Source of the DNA: Pseudodesulfovibrio portus
GTDB lineage: Bacteria > Desulfobacterota > Desulfovibrionia > Desulfovibrionales > Desulfovibrionaceae
DNA length: 64,000 nucleotides
NCBI RefSeq assembly: GCF_026000375.1
Contig: NZ_AP026708.1
Span: 1,180,501 to 1,244,500, forward strand
Reading direction: 5' to 3'
Shown: in pieces, positions 1 through 8,954 of the stretch
Position numbering within the stretch: position 1 is the first letter of the stretch
How the letters are laid out: each line of letters begins with the position of its first letter
The notes under the pieces: generated by a model
Told to the model about the DNA's origin: nothing
The model's database searches: none
The model's input: the letters and a program-made list of their open reading frames with translations, nothing else
Position numbers and translations under genes: made by a program

Positions 1-173
1 ACAAGACCCAGCACGAACAGCTGCTGCTGCGCTGCCGGATGCTCTGGAATCTCGACCGGCGGAACGACCCCATCAAACCCGAGGGCGTCGCATTTTTCCT
101 GGCCGAATGGCTCGACGAGCACGTCTCAACCAGCGACAAGGCCATCGGGGATTTCGTCAGGTCCCGGAAATAA
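1..173 (+). CDS. Bacteriohemerythrin, C-terminal end (partial)
   Basis: The reading frame is open from the window edge to a TAA at 171-173 and gives 56 residues. The tail FFLAEWLDEHV followed by DKAIGDFV matches the last helix of bacteriohemerythrins (W-L-x-x-H-I-x-x-x-D-K), where the His and Asp are di-iron ligands. Hemerythrins bind O2 reversibly and are common in Desulfovibrio as oxygen carriers or as sensor domains of larger proteins. The upstream part is outside the window, so a fused chemoreceptor or kinase cannot be excluded. Confidence 0.7.
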   Translation, partial: KTQHEQLLLRCRMLWNLDRRNDPIKPEGVAFFLAEWLDEHVSTSDKAIGDFVRSRK

Positions 174-260
174 CCGGTGCCAAACCGGCACCAATGGCGC
201 ACCCCTTGAACCATGGGCCGGGCCATAGGTATCCTCATCGGAACAGGAACCGATACCATC

Positions 261-1514
261 ATGAATCACGGATTTTTCACCATCATCAGCCGCGAGGAGT
301 TCGTGGAACGCCTCAAGGTGTTCGCCTCCCTTGAGGCCGAAACCGTGGACCTGGCTCTGGCCCGCGACCGGGTCCTGGCCGCAGGACTGACGGCGTCCCA
401 CGACTGGCCCCTGCTCGACCGATCCTGCATGGACGGGTTCGCGGTCAACGCCCGCGACGTGTTCGGGGCCGGCGAATCCAATCCAGGGTATCTGGAGTGC
501 GTGGCCTCCCTGCCCATCGACCGGCTGCCGGACATCACCCTGCAGCCCGGCGAGTGCGCCCGCATCGCAACGGGCGGCATCCTGCCCGAAGGCGCCGACG
601 CCGTGGTCATGGTCGAGCACACCCAGGCCATGGAAGAGGAAACCGTGGGCAGCACCATCGAAATCCGCAAGAGCGCGGCCCCCGGCGAAAACGTCATGCA
701 GCGCGGCGAAGATGCCCGCGAGGGCAGGACAGCCCTGGCCCAGGGGATTGTCATGCGGCCCCAGGAAATCGGACTGGCCGCCGCCCTGGGCTTCGAGTCC
801 GTGGAGCTGACGCGAAGGCCGCGCGTGGGCATCCTGTCCACAGGCGACGAACTCATCGAAGTGACCGGGACGCCCCGGCCCGGCCAGGTGCGCGACGTCA
901 ACTCCCTGACCCTGGCCGCCCTGGTCGAACAGGCGGGCGGCGTTCCGACCCGCTACGGCATCATCAAGGATGTTCTGCCCTCCCTGTCCGAGGCCCTGGA
1001 ACGGGCAATCGATGAAAACGACCTGGTGCTCCTCTCCGGCGGCAGCTCCATCGGCGTGCGCGACCTCACGGTCCAGGCCATCGAGTCCATGGACAAGGCC
1101 GAAATCCTGGCCCACGGCGTGGCCCTCAGCCCCGGCAAGCCAACCATTCTCGGTCGCGTCGGGAACAAGCCCGTCCTCGGCCTGCCCGGCCAGGTGACCT
1201 CCGCCCTGGTGGTCATGCACGTGCTCATCCTGCCCCTGGTCCGCCACCTCCAGGGCGACGGCCACGCCTTCTCCGAAACCGGCCGCGCCGTGCGCAAGGC
1301 AGTCCTTTCGCGGAACCTGCCGTCCAAACCGGGCCGGGAGGACTACGTCCGCATCCGGCTGGAAACGCGCGACGGCAAACCGGACGCGGCCCACCCCGTG
1401 CTGGGCAAGTCGGGACTGCTGCGGACCATTGTCCAGGCCCACGGGCTGGCCCGCATCCCCGCCGAATCCGAAGGATTCTACGAGAACGACCTGATTGATG
1501 TATGGATTATATAA
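261..1514 (+). CDS. moeA: Molybdopterin molybdenumtransferase MoeA
   Basis: This 417-residue protein inserts molybdate into adenylylated molybdopterin in the last step of molybdenum cofactor synthesis, in the cytoplasm. It has the N-terminal MoeA domain with MDGFAVNARDV near residue 55, then the cofactor-binding core with GILSTGDELIE, SGGSSIGVRDL and LSPGKPTILG, and a C-terminal beta-barrel domain. The length is usual for the family. An in-frame ATG exists at 213, but the ATG at 261 starts the conserved sequence MNHGFFTIISREEF, so I chose it. The product would serve the molybdoenzyme encoded at 39836-41971. Confidence 0.93.
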   Translation: MNHGFFTIISREEFVERLKVFASLEAETVDLALARDRVLAAGLTASHDWPLLDRSCMDGFAVNARDVFGAGESNPGYLECVASLPIDRLPDITLQPGECARIATGGILPEGADAVVMVEHTQAMEEETVGSTIEIRKSAAPGENVMQRGEDAREGRTALAQGIVMRPQEIGLAAALGFESVELTRRPRVGILSTGDELIEVTGTPRPGQVRDVNSLTLAALVEQAGGVPTRYGIIKDVLPSLSEALERAIDENDLVLLSGGSSIGVRDLTVQAIESMDKAEILAHGVALSPGKPTILGRVGNKPVLGLPGQVTSALVVMHVLILPLVRHLQGDGHAFSETGRAVRKAVLSRNLPSKPGREDYVRIRLETRDGKPDAAHPVLGKSGLLRTIVQAHGLARIPAESEGFYENDLIDVWII

Positions 1515-1543
1515 GCTATCGGAATCGATAGCTTTCGATTAGA

Positions 1544-2482
1544 TCAGTCCTGTTCGTCCAACTCCAGTATCCGCCACCCTTCCCCGCCCTTCATGAGCAC
1601 AAACACGGAGTCATCCTCGAAGTTCTTGTCCAGGTTCTCGACCTTCACGTTATAGGAGCCGAAGACCCGGACCTCGGCCAGGTCCCTGTCCAGATAGATC
1701 AGGTCGAAGCGCAGCCCGGCCGGGTCCACCCTGGCCGTGCGCAGCCGCTTGAAGGTCCCGCGCTGGCGCTGGATTTCCTTGAACACCTCGAACTGGAAGT
1801 CGAACTTGTCGCGCACATGGTGCGCGAACAGCAGATAGTAATCGTCGTCCAATGACGTCTGGCGGACGTAGAAGGTCCGCAGCAGGTCCTTGATCTCCTC
1901 GGGGACCTCGCTGGTCAGATCCGCCGGGGGCAGGCCGGAAATATCGGCGTTGTGGGCATCGATGGCCGCGCCGTCGGTCTGGGAGTTCATGAGCGTGAGG
2001 TAGAACTTGACCTCGGACACGGCCAGCTTCTTGCGGGCCACGGGCACGGACTTGGGGAACACCTCGTCCACCACGATCCTCAGCGACTTCACGGGCTGGA
2101 TGGGACAGGCCACGATCTGCTCGCCTGGCTCGTCCCGCAGCCAGAACCGGGTTTCGGTGCCGTCGGGGTAGATGATGCGGCCGGAGCGGATGCGGCGGAA
2201 CTGATCGAACAGGCCTTCGCCCTGATGGCCGTTGTAAATGCCGAGCTTGACCACGTTCACGGGCAGACCGAAGGAGAACTCCATCCACTGCCCCGCACCC
2301 GAGGACGCCTTGCCCACGGCCCAGGCCGTTGTCGGGTCGTTGTCCAGGAGATACTCCGGCCCGTACTCCAGGCCGAAATCCACCTTCTGGCTGGACACCT
2401 TGACGTCCACGTCCAGGGCCTGGGCCGGACAGGCCGCCAGTGCCGCGAAGCCGAGAATGAGAAGCATCAGGCTGAAACGCAT
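1544..2482 (-). CDS. Secreted discoidin-like (NADase-type glycan-binding) protein
   Basis: The start was set at MRFSLMLLILGFAAL, which begins a clear signal peptide ending near AQA; a longer frame reaches 2524 but adds charged residues before the signal. After the signal comes an F5/8-type C-like domain with the pattern LLDNDPTTAW, GQWMEFSF, LGIYNGHQGEGLFDQFRR and RIIYPDGT, seen in NADase-type glycan-binding domains. The C-terminal half (about 200-312) is an alpha+beta region of unknown fold. The neighbouring leftward gene has the same architecture, so the two look like diverged duplicates. The ligand is unknown; binding of a cell-envelope polymer is inference. Confidence 0.7.
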   Translation of the reverse strand: MRFSLMLLILGFAALAACPAQALDVDVKVSSQKVDFGLEYGPEYLLDNDPTTAWAVGKASSGAGQWMEFSFGLPVNVVKLGIYNGHQGEGLFDQFRRIRSGRIIYPDGTETRFWLRDEPGEQIVACPIQPVKSLRIVVDEVFPKSVPVARKKLAVSEVKFYLTLMNSQTDGAAIDAHNADISGLPPADLTSEVPEEIKDLLRTFYVRQTSLDDDYYLLFAHHVRDKFDFQFEVFKEIQRQRGTFKRLRTARVDPAGLRFDLIYLDRDLAEVRVFGSYNVKVENLDKNFEDDSVFVLMKGGEGWRILELDEQD

Positions 2483-2604
2483 GGCCGACTCATAGCACAA
2501 CTTTTCCCGGACCGCTTCCATCAAATGGTCGCAAATTCAGGACGCCCGAACCGGGGTCGACATATCAATAGAAAGTATGGCCGAGGGGGTTGGAACGCAG
2601 GAAG

Positions 2605-3948
2605 TCACTTGTCCCTGACGCCGCTGATCAGCCACGTTCCGCCCTCGTTGACCAGCGTGAACAAGGCATTGACCTGGAACTCGTATCCCCGGTCGCCCAC
2701 ATAATACCGGCAGGGACCGTGCACCAGCGTGGACACCGCGCCACCGGACTCCACGGGCTTGTCGAAATTCAGGCCGATGAGTTCAAGCATGGCGATGTGG
2801 TGATTGTTGAACTCCTTCTTCTTCCGGGTCTCGGCCTGGAGGGAGAGGAACGCGCCGCGCTCCTTTTCCCGGATCGCCGAGGCGAGCACGTCGGGAAAAC
2901 TGTCGGAGAGCGTGGTCAGATGGGACAGGAACCGCTTTATCCCGGCCACCAGTTCCAGGTCGAGCCAGGGGCTGATCACGCCCGCCTGCAAAGGCTTGTC
3001 CGCAGGGACTTCCGTGACCGGCCGCAGGTAGGCGACGGACCCTGCCGCCGTGTTCCCGGCCTTGGCCTTGGGCTTGGGCTTGGCAGCAGACTTTTTGGAC
3101 ACGGGCTTTTCGGCCGCAATTTTTTTGGCCGCAATTTTTTTGGGCGGGGTCTTTGCCGCCGGCTTCGACGCGGGCTTGACAGGTTCCGCCTTATCGACCG
3201 GCGCGGCTTTCTTCGGGGCCGTTTCCCCGGCCTCCGCAGGTTCGGTCCGACCGGCCTCCGCCTTGGCTGCCGGTTTCGGTTTGACTGCGGGCTTTGCCTT
3301 GGCAATGGGCCCGGGCACCTTCTCGCCCTTCGGCTTCGGCGTGGCCTGGGCCACAGGGTCCGGCTTCCCGGCAGCGGTCTCCACCTCTGCGGGCAGGTTC
3401 GCTTCCCCGGCGGCTCCCGCTCCCGCCGCGCCGACGATCTCGCCGAACACGGTCATCTCGGAAACGGCCACCTTGGCCTTGCCCATGGCCTCGTCCCCGG
3501 CAGCCGGGGCCACGCCGGTAATGATCACCCGGAAGGTCCTGACCGTCTTGGGCTCCAGCCGGATGGTCTGCACTCCGGACACGGGCTTGAGGGTGAACTT
3601 CTGGCGGGTCTCGTCGGGATAGAGAATGACCCCCCTGGTCAAACGCCGGAACTTGTCGAACCGTCCCTTGCCCTGGTGGCCGTTGGCCACCCTGAGGGAA
3701 TCCAGCCGGACATCGGCCGGGAAGGTGAACTCGATCCACTTGCCCGGCCCCACGCCCGTGCCGCCGCCGACCCACGCCGTCTCCGGGTCGTTGTCGATGA
3801 GATTGGCGCCCACGAAGCTCCCCTCATGGTTGCGCACGGTCACCTCCACGCCGTCCACGGGCGCGCCCAGGGCGGGCACGCAGACGAGTACCGCCAGCAG
3901 CAACGCGGCCGGACCCAGGAGCAGTGGTTTCACATTCGACATAGGCAT
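2605..3948 (-). CDS. Secreted discoidin-like protein with Lys/Pro/Ala-rich linker
   Basis: This 447-residue paralogue of the preceding leftward gene has a signal peptide (MPMSNVKPLLLGPAALLLAV), then the same discoidin-like domain (LIDNDPETAW, GKWIEFTF, VANGHQGKGRFDKFRR, GVILYPDE). From about residue 165 to 300 it has a long linker dominated by Lys, Pro and Ala (for example KKIAAKKIAAEKP), resembling histone H1 tails and periplasmic wall-spanning linkers. The C-terminal domain (about 320-447) corresponds to that of the paralogue and ends GGTWLISGVRDK. The linker probably gives reach across the periplasm or binds anionic polymers (inference). Confidence 0.65.
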   Translation of the reverse strand: MPMSNVKPLLLGPAALLLAVLVCVPALGAPVDGVEVTVRNHEGSFVGANLIDNDPETAWVGGGTGVGPGKWIEFTFPADVRLDSLRVANGHQGKGRFDKFRRLTRGVILYPDETRQKFTLKPVSGVQTIRLEPKTVRTFRVIITGVAPAAGDEAMGKAKVAVSEMTVFGEIVGAAGAGAAGEANLPAEVETAAGKPDPVAQATPKPKGEKVPGPIAKAKPAVKPKPAAKAEAGRTEPAEAGETAPKKAAPVDKAEPVKPASKPAAKTPPKKIAAKKIAAEKPVSKKSAAKPKPKAKAGNTAAGSVAYLRPVTEVPADKPLQAGVISPWLDLELVAGIKRFLSHLTTLSDSFPDVLASAIREKERGAFLSLQAETRKKKEFNNHHIAMLELIGLNFDKPVESGGAVSTLVHGPCRYYVGDRGYEFQVNALFTLVNEGGTWLISGVRDK

Positions 3949-3962
3949 TCGTTTTCCCGTAA

Positions 3963-3996
3963 CAAAAAAGGGAGCCGTTTGGCTCCCCTCTTTTTC
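3963..3996 (-). terminator. Rho-independent terminator of ahcY
   Basis: A GGGAGCC/GGCTCCC hairpin is flanked by A-rich and T-rich tracts on both sides, so it can act in both directions. Read leftward it lies 45 bases past the ahcY stop and separates ahcY from the discoidin-like gene. Confidence 0.8.
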
Positions 3997-4040
3997 GGAC
4001 GAATCCGATTATTTCTTAATGCTTGATATACCGCCGGTTG

Positions 4041-5471
4041 CTAGTAGCGGTAGTGGTCGGGCTTGAAGGGGCCTTCCACGTCCACGCCGATGTAGTCGGC
4101 CTGGGCCTTGGTCAGCTTTTCCAGCTTCACGCCGAGGCGGGCGAGATGCAGCCGGGCCACTTCCTCGTCCAGCTTCTTGGGCAGGATCATGACCTTGGGG
4201 TCGTAGTCGTTCTTGGCCAGGTCGAGCTGGGCCAGCACCTGGTTGGTGAAGGAGTTGGACATGACGAAGCTCGGGTGGCCGGTGGCGCAGCCGAGGTTCA
4301 CCAGACGGCCTTCGGCCAGGATGATGATGGAACGACCGGATTCCAGGGTCCACTTGTCCACCTGGGGCTTGACCTGCTTGCGCACGCACTTGGGGTTCTT
4401 CTCCAGGTAGATCATCTCGATCTCGGAGTCGAAGTGGCCGATGTTGCACAGGATGGCCTCGTCCTTCATCTGCTCCATGTGCTCGCCGGTGACCACGTGG
4501 TAGTTGCCGGTGCAGGTGACGAAGATGTCGCCGCGGGAGGCGGCGTCGTCCATAGTGGTGACCTCGAAGCCTTCCATGGCGGCCTGAAGCGCGCAGATGG
4601 GATCGATCTCGGTAACCAGGACACGGGCGCCGAAGCCGCGCATGGACTGGGCGCAGCCCTTGCCCACATCGCCGTAACCGACCACGACCGCGATCTTGCC
4701 CGCCACCATGACGTCGGTGGCGCGCTTGATGCCGTCGGCCAGGGACTCGCGGCAGCCGTACAGGTTGTCGAACTTGGACTTGGTCACGGAATCGTTGACG
4801 TTGATGGCCGGGAAGAGCAACTCGCCTGCGCGCTGCATCTCATAGAGGCGATGCACGCCGGTGGTGGTCTCCTCGGACACGCCGCGCACCTTCTTGGCGA
4901 TCTCGGTCCACTTGGTCGGGTTGGCCTTCACGGACGCGGCCAGCCGGTCCATGATCAGCTGGAACTCGTGGACGTCGTATTCCTTGTCGCACAGGGACGG
5001 GTCCTTCTCGACCTTGACGCCCTGGTGGATGAGCAGGGTGGCGTCGCCGCCGTCGTCCACGATCAGGTCCGGGCCGGAGCCGTCGGGCCAGGTCAGGGCC
5101 TGCTCGGTGCACCACCAGTACTCTTCCAGGGTCTCGCCCTTCCAGGCGAACACCTTGGCCATGCCGGACTCGGCGATGGCGGCTGCGGCGTGGTCCTGGG
5201 TGGAAAAGATGTTGCAGGACGCCCAGCGGATGTCGGCACCCAGCTCATAGAGGGTCTGGATGAGCATGGCGGTCTGGATGGTCATGTGCAGAGAGCCCAT
5301 GACCTTCAACCCCTTGAGGGGTTTATCCTTGCCGTATTTCTCGATGATGGACATCAGGCCCGGCATCTCGCGCTCGGACAACTGCATTTCCATGCGGCCC
5401 CATTCGGCCTGGGACGGATCAGCGACCTTGTTCTCGCAAGTCGGGTCGACGGGCAGGACATTCTTGGACAT
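4041..5471 (-). CDS. ahcY: Adenosylhomocysteinase
   Basis: This 476-residue enzyme hydrolyses S-adenosylhomocysteine reversibly to adenosine and homocysteine in the cytoplasm, closing the activated-methyl cycle. The NAD-binding segment [18 protein letters not shown], the upstream [13 protein letters not shown] and the conserved C-terminal KPDHYRY are all present, and the length is typical of bacterial enzymes. It lies 27 bases downstream of the ArsR/methyltransferase gene in the same direction, so the two form an operon, presumably with SAH-responsive control (SahR model). Confidence 0.97.
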   Translation of the reverse strand: MSKNVLPVDPTCENKVADPSQAEWGRMEMQLSEREMPGLMSIIEKYGKDKPLKGLKVMGSLHMTIQTAMLIQTLYELGADIRWASCNIFSTQDHAAAAIAESGMAKVFAWKGETLEEYWWCTEQALTWPDGSGPDLIVDDGGDATLLIHQGVKVEKDPSLCDKEYDVHEFQLIMDRLAASVKANPTKWTEIAKKVRGVSEETTTGVHRLYEMQRAGELLFPAINVNDSVTKSKFDNLYGCRESLADGIKRATDVMVAGKIAVVVGYGDVGKGCAQSMRGFGARVLVTEIDPICALQAAMEGFEVTTMDDAASRGDIFVTCTGNYHVVTGEHMEQMKDEAILCNIGHFDSEIEMIYLEKNPKCVRKQVKPQVDKWTLESGRSIIILAEGRLVNLGCATGHPSFVMSNSFTNQVLAQLDLAKNDYDPKVMILPKKLDEEVARLHLARLGVKLEKLTKAQADYIGVDVEGPFKPDHYRY

Positions 5472-5498
5472 ATTTCCTCCGATTCTAAGGTGATATTC

Positions 5499-6410
5499 TT
5501 ATTTTTTCTCGGCCTCGTACAAAACGACGACAAGGCCCATGTTGACGGAAAATTCCGTGACGGACCGGACTTCGAACCGGGCCTGTTCCAGCCATGCGCT
5601 CATCTTCTCGCGCGGGATGCCCAACCGCCGGTCGCCGTACTCGCTGCGCATGAGCTCGTTCTCGTGCTGGTCGAACTCGGCGATGATCAGCCTTCCGCCG
5701 ATCTTGAGCACGCGGCCCGCCTCGATGAGCGCGTCCAGGGGGCGGGGCAGATGGTGCAGGACCAGGGAGATGACCGTGCAGTCCGCCTCCCAGTCGCGCA
5801 GGGGCAGGTGCGTCAGGTCGCCGATGCGCAGGCTCATCCGGCCGTCGCCGGAGAACCGCTCCTCGGCCAGCTCAAGCATCCTGGGCGAGTTGTCCACGCC
5901 GATGACGGTCTCGGCGGTCTTGGAAAGAATCTCCAGCATATCGCCGGGGCCGCAGCCGATGTCCGCCGCGCAGGTGCAACGGGGCAGCCGCTTGCGGATC
6001 TCGCGTCCAAGGTCGAGGTCGCCCAGGACCTCGGCGGTCATGCGGTCCCATTCCGGCGCGATGTCGTCGAAGAACTTGCGGGTGGCCGCAGTCCGCTCCC
6101 GGATGACCTTTTCGGCCCGGTTGCGGTCGCGCAAGGCGTCGGTCTCCTCGGACAACAGCGAGCGCACGCCGTCCAGGAACGTCCGGCCGGGCCCTTCCTC
6201 GCTGGCCCGGTAGAACGCCCAAAGCCCGTCGCGCCTGACCTCCACCAGCCCGGATTCCGACAGGATCTTGAGGTGCCGCGAAATGCGCGACTGGCCCATG
6301 GCCATGACCTGCACGATCTCGCCCACGTTCAACTCGTATTCAAGAAGAACATTGACCAGCCGGGCTCGGGTTTCGTCGGCTAACGCCTTACAATATTTTA
6401 TTATTTCCAT
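5499..6410 (-). CDS. sahR: ArsR-family regulator fused to a SAM-methyltransferase domain (SahR-like)
   Basis: Residues 1-85 are an ArsR winged helix (LADETRARLVNVLL, then SRISRHLKILSESGLVEV). Residues about 110-250 are a class I methyltransferase fold with motif I DIGCGPG at 150-156 and a post-I acidic region GVDNSPRML. SahR regulators of Desulfovibrionales have this two-domain form, bind S-adenosylhomocysteine and control the methionine cycle. Here the gene directly precedes ahcY and has a strong palindrome just upstream, which fits autoregulation. The methyltransferase fold probably serves as the SAH sensor; whether it retains catalysis cannot be told. Confidence 0.85.
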   Translation of the reverse strand: MEIIKYCKALADETRARLVNVLLEYELNVGEIVQVMAMGQSRISRHLKILSESGLVEVRRDGLWAFYRASEEGPGRTFLDGVRSLLSEETDALRDRNRAEKVIRERTAATRKFFDDIAPEWDRMTAEVLGDLDLGREIRKRLPRCTCAADIGCGPGDMLEILSKTAETVIGVDNSPRMLELAEERFSGDGRMSLRIGDLTHLPLRDWEADCTVISLVLHHLPRPLDALIEAGRVLKIGGRLIIAEFDQHENELMRSEYGDRRLGIPREKMSAWLEQARFEVRSVTEFSVNMGLVVVLYEAEKK

Positions 6411-6421
6411 CTATTTCGTCC

Positions 6422-6443
6422 TATATCAGGATATCTTGATATA
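6422..6443. promoter_or_regulatory. Palindromic operator upstream of sahR-ahcY
   Basis: TATATCA and TGATATA arms flank an inner GATATC, giving a 22-base near-perfect palindrome 12 bases upstream of the sahR start codon. The position overlaps where a leftward promoter should lie, so it is a good candidate for the SahR-like regulator's own operator. Confidence 0.6.
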
Positions 6444-6697
6444 AGGAATAAACCCTTCCTACATGAAGATGCGGGGCACGGTCAAGACGCTTTTTCCCAC
6501 ACGCTTGTCGATTTCGCCCCGGGATGCAGCAGCCTGAACAACGCCGGCAGCCGGGAAGCCGCCTCCTTTTGCGCCGCAGCCGCCCTTTTGATATTGCTTG
6601 CCCTGCTCATCTGAAATTGCAATAGTAGCAGTGGAAAGCCGCCAGCCGGTTGGCGGCGAACTGACCTCATATACCGGCCCAGACGGAGGAAACGCAC

Positions 6698-7588
6698 ATG
6701 TTCAAGAAGATACTCCTGGCAGTGACCCCGCTGATAGACGTGCAGACCGCGCCCAAGACGGCATTCGACCTGGCCCGAAAGCGCGGCGCCGAACTGATCC
6801 TCTTCCATGCCCTGCCCATCGGCAGGGACCCCTGGTGCTCCTTTGACGAAACTATTTCCAGCGACGAACTCGTCGCCTCGGCCCGGAAGAAGATCGCCGA
6901 GTTCTTTGCCGAGGGCCTGAAGGACATCCCCAACCACTCCATCCGGGTGGCCACGGGCACTCCCCACAAGGAGCTGCTCAAGATCATCCACGCCGAGTCC
7001 GTCGACCTCATCATCATGGGGCACCACACCGCGGCCATGGACCGTCCGGACCGCATGTGGGGCGTGGTGGACACCACCATCCGCAAGGTATGCGCCAACG
7101 TGTTCTGCCCGGTCATGGTGGTGACCAGCGAAATCCCCGCCGATGCCGAGATCAAGCGCGTCCTCATGGCCACGGACTTCTCGACGCCGTCCGACTCCGC
7201 CCTGTGTTACGCCATCCAGCTGGCCCGGGCCAACGACGCCCACCTGGACATCTTCCATGTGCTGGACGTGGGCCAGACCTCGCCCAACCCCAAGTACTAC
7301 ATGCAGGCGATGAACGTGTTCATCGACAAGGCCAAGGAGCGGATGGCCCGGCGCTACACCAAGGCCCTCGCGGGCGTCAGCCACGCCTTCCACTGCTGGG
7401 AGGGCATCCCCTATGTCGAGATACTCAAGCAGGCCAGGTTCGAGAAGGCCGACGTGGTGGTCATGGCCCAGTATTCATCCAGCGAGGACGAGGCCAAGCC
7501 GTCGGTCGGGTCCACCCCCATCCAGGTGGCCCTTTCGCCCGGCTGCCCGGCCATCATCGTCAACTACCGCGCCCGCAACTGCATGTAA
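6698..7588 (+). CDS. Tandem universal stress protein (two UspA domains)
   Basis: This 296-residue protein has two UspA domains. Each begins with the typical first strand (MFKKILLAVTP at residue 1, IKRVLMATDFS near 152) and ends with a family C-terminal strand (ANVFCPVMVVTS and PGCPAIIVNYRA). The loop MGHHTAAMDRPDRMWG of the first half is where ATP-binding Usps hold the nucleotide. Usps are cytoplasmic stress factors with poorly defined mechanism. A GGAGG site precedes the ATG by 9 bases. The PEGA lipoprotein gene follows after 9 bases, probably in one transcript. A second tandem Usp is encoded at 54067-54960. Confidence 0.88.
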   Translation: MFKKILLAVTPLIDVQTAPKTAFDLARKRGAELILFHALPIGRDPWCSFDETISSDELVASARKKIAEFFAEGLKDIPNHSIRVATGTPHKELLKIIHAESVDLIIMGHHTAAMDRPDRMWGVVDTTIRKVCANVFCPVMVVTSEIPADAEIKRVLMATDFSTPSDSALCYAIQLARANDAHLDIFHVLDVGQTSPNPKYYMQAMNVFIDKAKERMARRYTKALAGVSHAFHCWEGIPYVEILKQARFEKADVVVMAQYSSSEDEAKPSVGSTPIQVALSPGCPAIIVNYRARNCM

Positions 7589-7597
7589 GGAGCATTC

Positions 7598-8017
7598 ATG
7601 TCCCGACCAGTCGCCCCCCTGCTCGCCGTCGCCTGCCTGCTCGCCCTGGCCGCCTGCGGCGTGCCCAAGCAGAAGATTCCCGTGTCCACCGACCCCATCG
7701 GGGCCGCCATCTACCTGGACGGCGAAAAACAATGCACCAGCCCCTGCGCGGTGCGGGCGGACAAACAGGGCGACCACCTGCTGACCATCGTCAAGGAGGG
7801 GTACGAGCAGGAAGAGATCATCCTCAAGCGGCAATTCAAGCCCGACAGGGCCCTGCGCGACGGCGTCATCTCCGGCATCATCAGAGGCGGCGGGGCCGAG
7901 GGCGTGGCCAAGGAGACCGCCAGGGAAGTGGACGAGCAGGAGCGGTCCGGCGAGGCATACGTGCTCACGCCGTCCATCGTCACCATCAGGCTGACCCCGA
8001 AGGGAGACCGGCTGTAA
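7598..8017 (+). CDS. PEGA-domain lipoprotein
   Basis: The 139-residue product starts with a lipoprotein signal whose lipobox reads LAAC, with the lipidated Cys at residue 20. It is followed by a PEGA domain (VSTDPIGAAIYLDGEKQCTSPCAVR, discontinuous motif P-x-G-A-x-V/I-Y-L-D-G then T-P-C). PEGA domains are beta-sandwich modules found in envelope proteins. A Gly-rich stretch GIIRGGGAEG follows. The product is expected to be membrane-anchored on the periplasmic side. The next gene starts 1 base after the stop, so translation is probably coupled. Confidence 0.75.
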   Translation: MSRPVAPLLAVACLLALAACGVPKQKIPVSTDPIGAAIYLDGEKQCTSPCAVRADKQGDHLLTIVKEGYEQEEIILKRQFKPDRALRDGVISGIIRGGGAEGVAKETAREVDEQERSGEAYVLTPSIVTIRLTPKGDRL

Positions 8018-8018
8018 C

Positions 8019-8507
8019 ATGACCCGCTACTTCCGCGCATACAACAAACCCGGTCGCGCCAACACAACCAAAAAGGTGGGCAAGGCCCTGCCCCGATTCC
8101 TCGACAGGCTGGACACCACGGGCGGCTTCGCCCTGGTCAGGCTGTGGCGCGCCTGGGACGACATCATGGGCGACATGGCGCAGTTCGCCCGCCCCCTGGG
8201 CCACAGGCGAACAACGATCATCCTGGCCGCCGACGACCCCATCGTCATGCAGGAGGCCCAATATCTGGCCCCCATGCTGCTCCAGAAAATCAACGCTTTT
8301 CTGAGCGAAGAAGTCTTTGACAAAATAGTATTCGAGCTGCTAAACGGCAGAGTTCCTTTGGACGGAGCAATCCGGCCGGAGGCTCCAGAGCCTCCGAGGA
8401 AACTTAAAAAGCCTAAGAAATTAGGCGATTTAAACGAGGAACTGGACCCCGACTCCCCCGTGGGGAGATGTTACCGGGCGTACCAGAGGGTGTTCGACGA
8501 CGAGTAG
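8019..8507 (+). CDS. DUF721 (DciA-like) protein
   Basis: This 162-residue protein has the DUF721 core: W-x-x-I-M-G-D near residue 46-51 (WDDIMGD), then ARPLGHRRTTIILAADDP and an MLLQKINAFL segment. DUF721 proteins include DciA, which loads the replicative helicase in bacteria lacking DnaC, so a DNA-replication role is possible but not shown here. The C-terminal third is basic then acidic (RKLKKPKKLGDLNEELDPD) and probably disordered. It overlaps no neighbour but is tightly spaced after the PEGA gene. Confidence 0.7.
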   Translation: MTRYFRAYNKPGRANTTKKVGKALPRFLDRLDTTGGFALVRLWRAWDDIMGDMAQFARPLGHRRTTIILAADDPIVMQEAQYLAPMLLQKINAFLSEEVFDKIVFELLNGRVPLDGAIRPEAPEPPRKLKKPKKLGDLNEELDPDSPVGRCYRAYQRVFDDE

Positions 8508-8544
8508 TCCATCCTTCCTCAATCCACATTTTAAGGAGTACACC

Positions 8545-8895
8545 ATGAGTGAAGAAGTGAAAGAAATTGCCTTTGACGAGCTTGGCCTGACCAAGCCGCT
8601 GGAAAAGATGACCACCAAAGAGCTGCGCACCCTGTGCATCGAAAAGCTCCCCATGATCACCGGCGCTTCCGGCAGGGACAAGGCCGAGCTGGTCCAGTCC
8701 ATCAAGGACGTCTTCGGCATCGTCGAAGAGCAGCAGGTCTCTCCCTACAAGAAGCAGATCGCCGAGATCAAGCGTCAGATCCGCGCCATGCGCGTCGAAA
8801 AGGAAGCCCTTCAGGACCGCGCCAAGCGCGACTACCTGCGCCGCAAGATCAACAAGCTGAAAAAGCGCACCCGTCAGCTCGCCAAAGCTGTCTAA
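8545..8895 (+). CDS. Small SAP/Rho-N-like helical protein
   Basis: The 116-residue product has a helix-extended-helix region (about 22-58: KMTTKELRTLCIEKLPMI and DKAELVQSIKDVFGI) like SAP or Rho N-terminal domains that bind nucleic acid. A basic helical C-terminus follows (EIKRQIRAMRVEKEAL and RKINKLKKRTRQL), likely a coiled coil. A strong AAGGAG site precedes the ATG. I recognise the architecture but no assigned function; small nucleic-acid-associated protein is inference. Confidence 0.6.
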   Translation: MSEEVKEIAFDELGLTKPLEKMTTKELRTLCIEKLPMITGASGRDKAELVQSIKDVFGIVEEQQVSPYKKQIAEIKRQIRAMRVEKEALQDRAKRDYLRRKINKLKKRTRQLAKAV

Positions 8896-8912
8896 ATAGC
8901 GCAAAAAAGAAG

Positions 8913-8940
8913 TTGACATTCCAGGGGCCAGCCCTTAAAT
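8913..8940 (+). promoter_or_regulatory. Sigma-70 promoter of the tRNA-Gln/tRNA-Glu operon
   Basis: A consensus TTGACA lies at 8913-8918 and TTAAAT at 8935-8940 with a 16-base spacer, 14 bases before the tRNA-Gln gene. Confidence 0.7.
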
Positions 8941-8954
8941 CAACTTCTCGCTGC

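Noticed and set aside
126-1442. Long leftward frame opposite moeA
   Set aside because: High GC gives long antisense frames; moeA has a full set of family motifs and no sensible protein is seen on the other strand.
4023-6383. 786-codon rightward frame opposite ahcY and sahR
   Set aside because: Composition is His/Gly/Val/Leu-rich with no domain; it mirrors two well-identified genes.
6482-6610. 42-codon leftward frame between sahR and the stress protein gene
   Set aside because: No ribosome site and no distinctive composition; not enough to call a gene.
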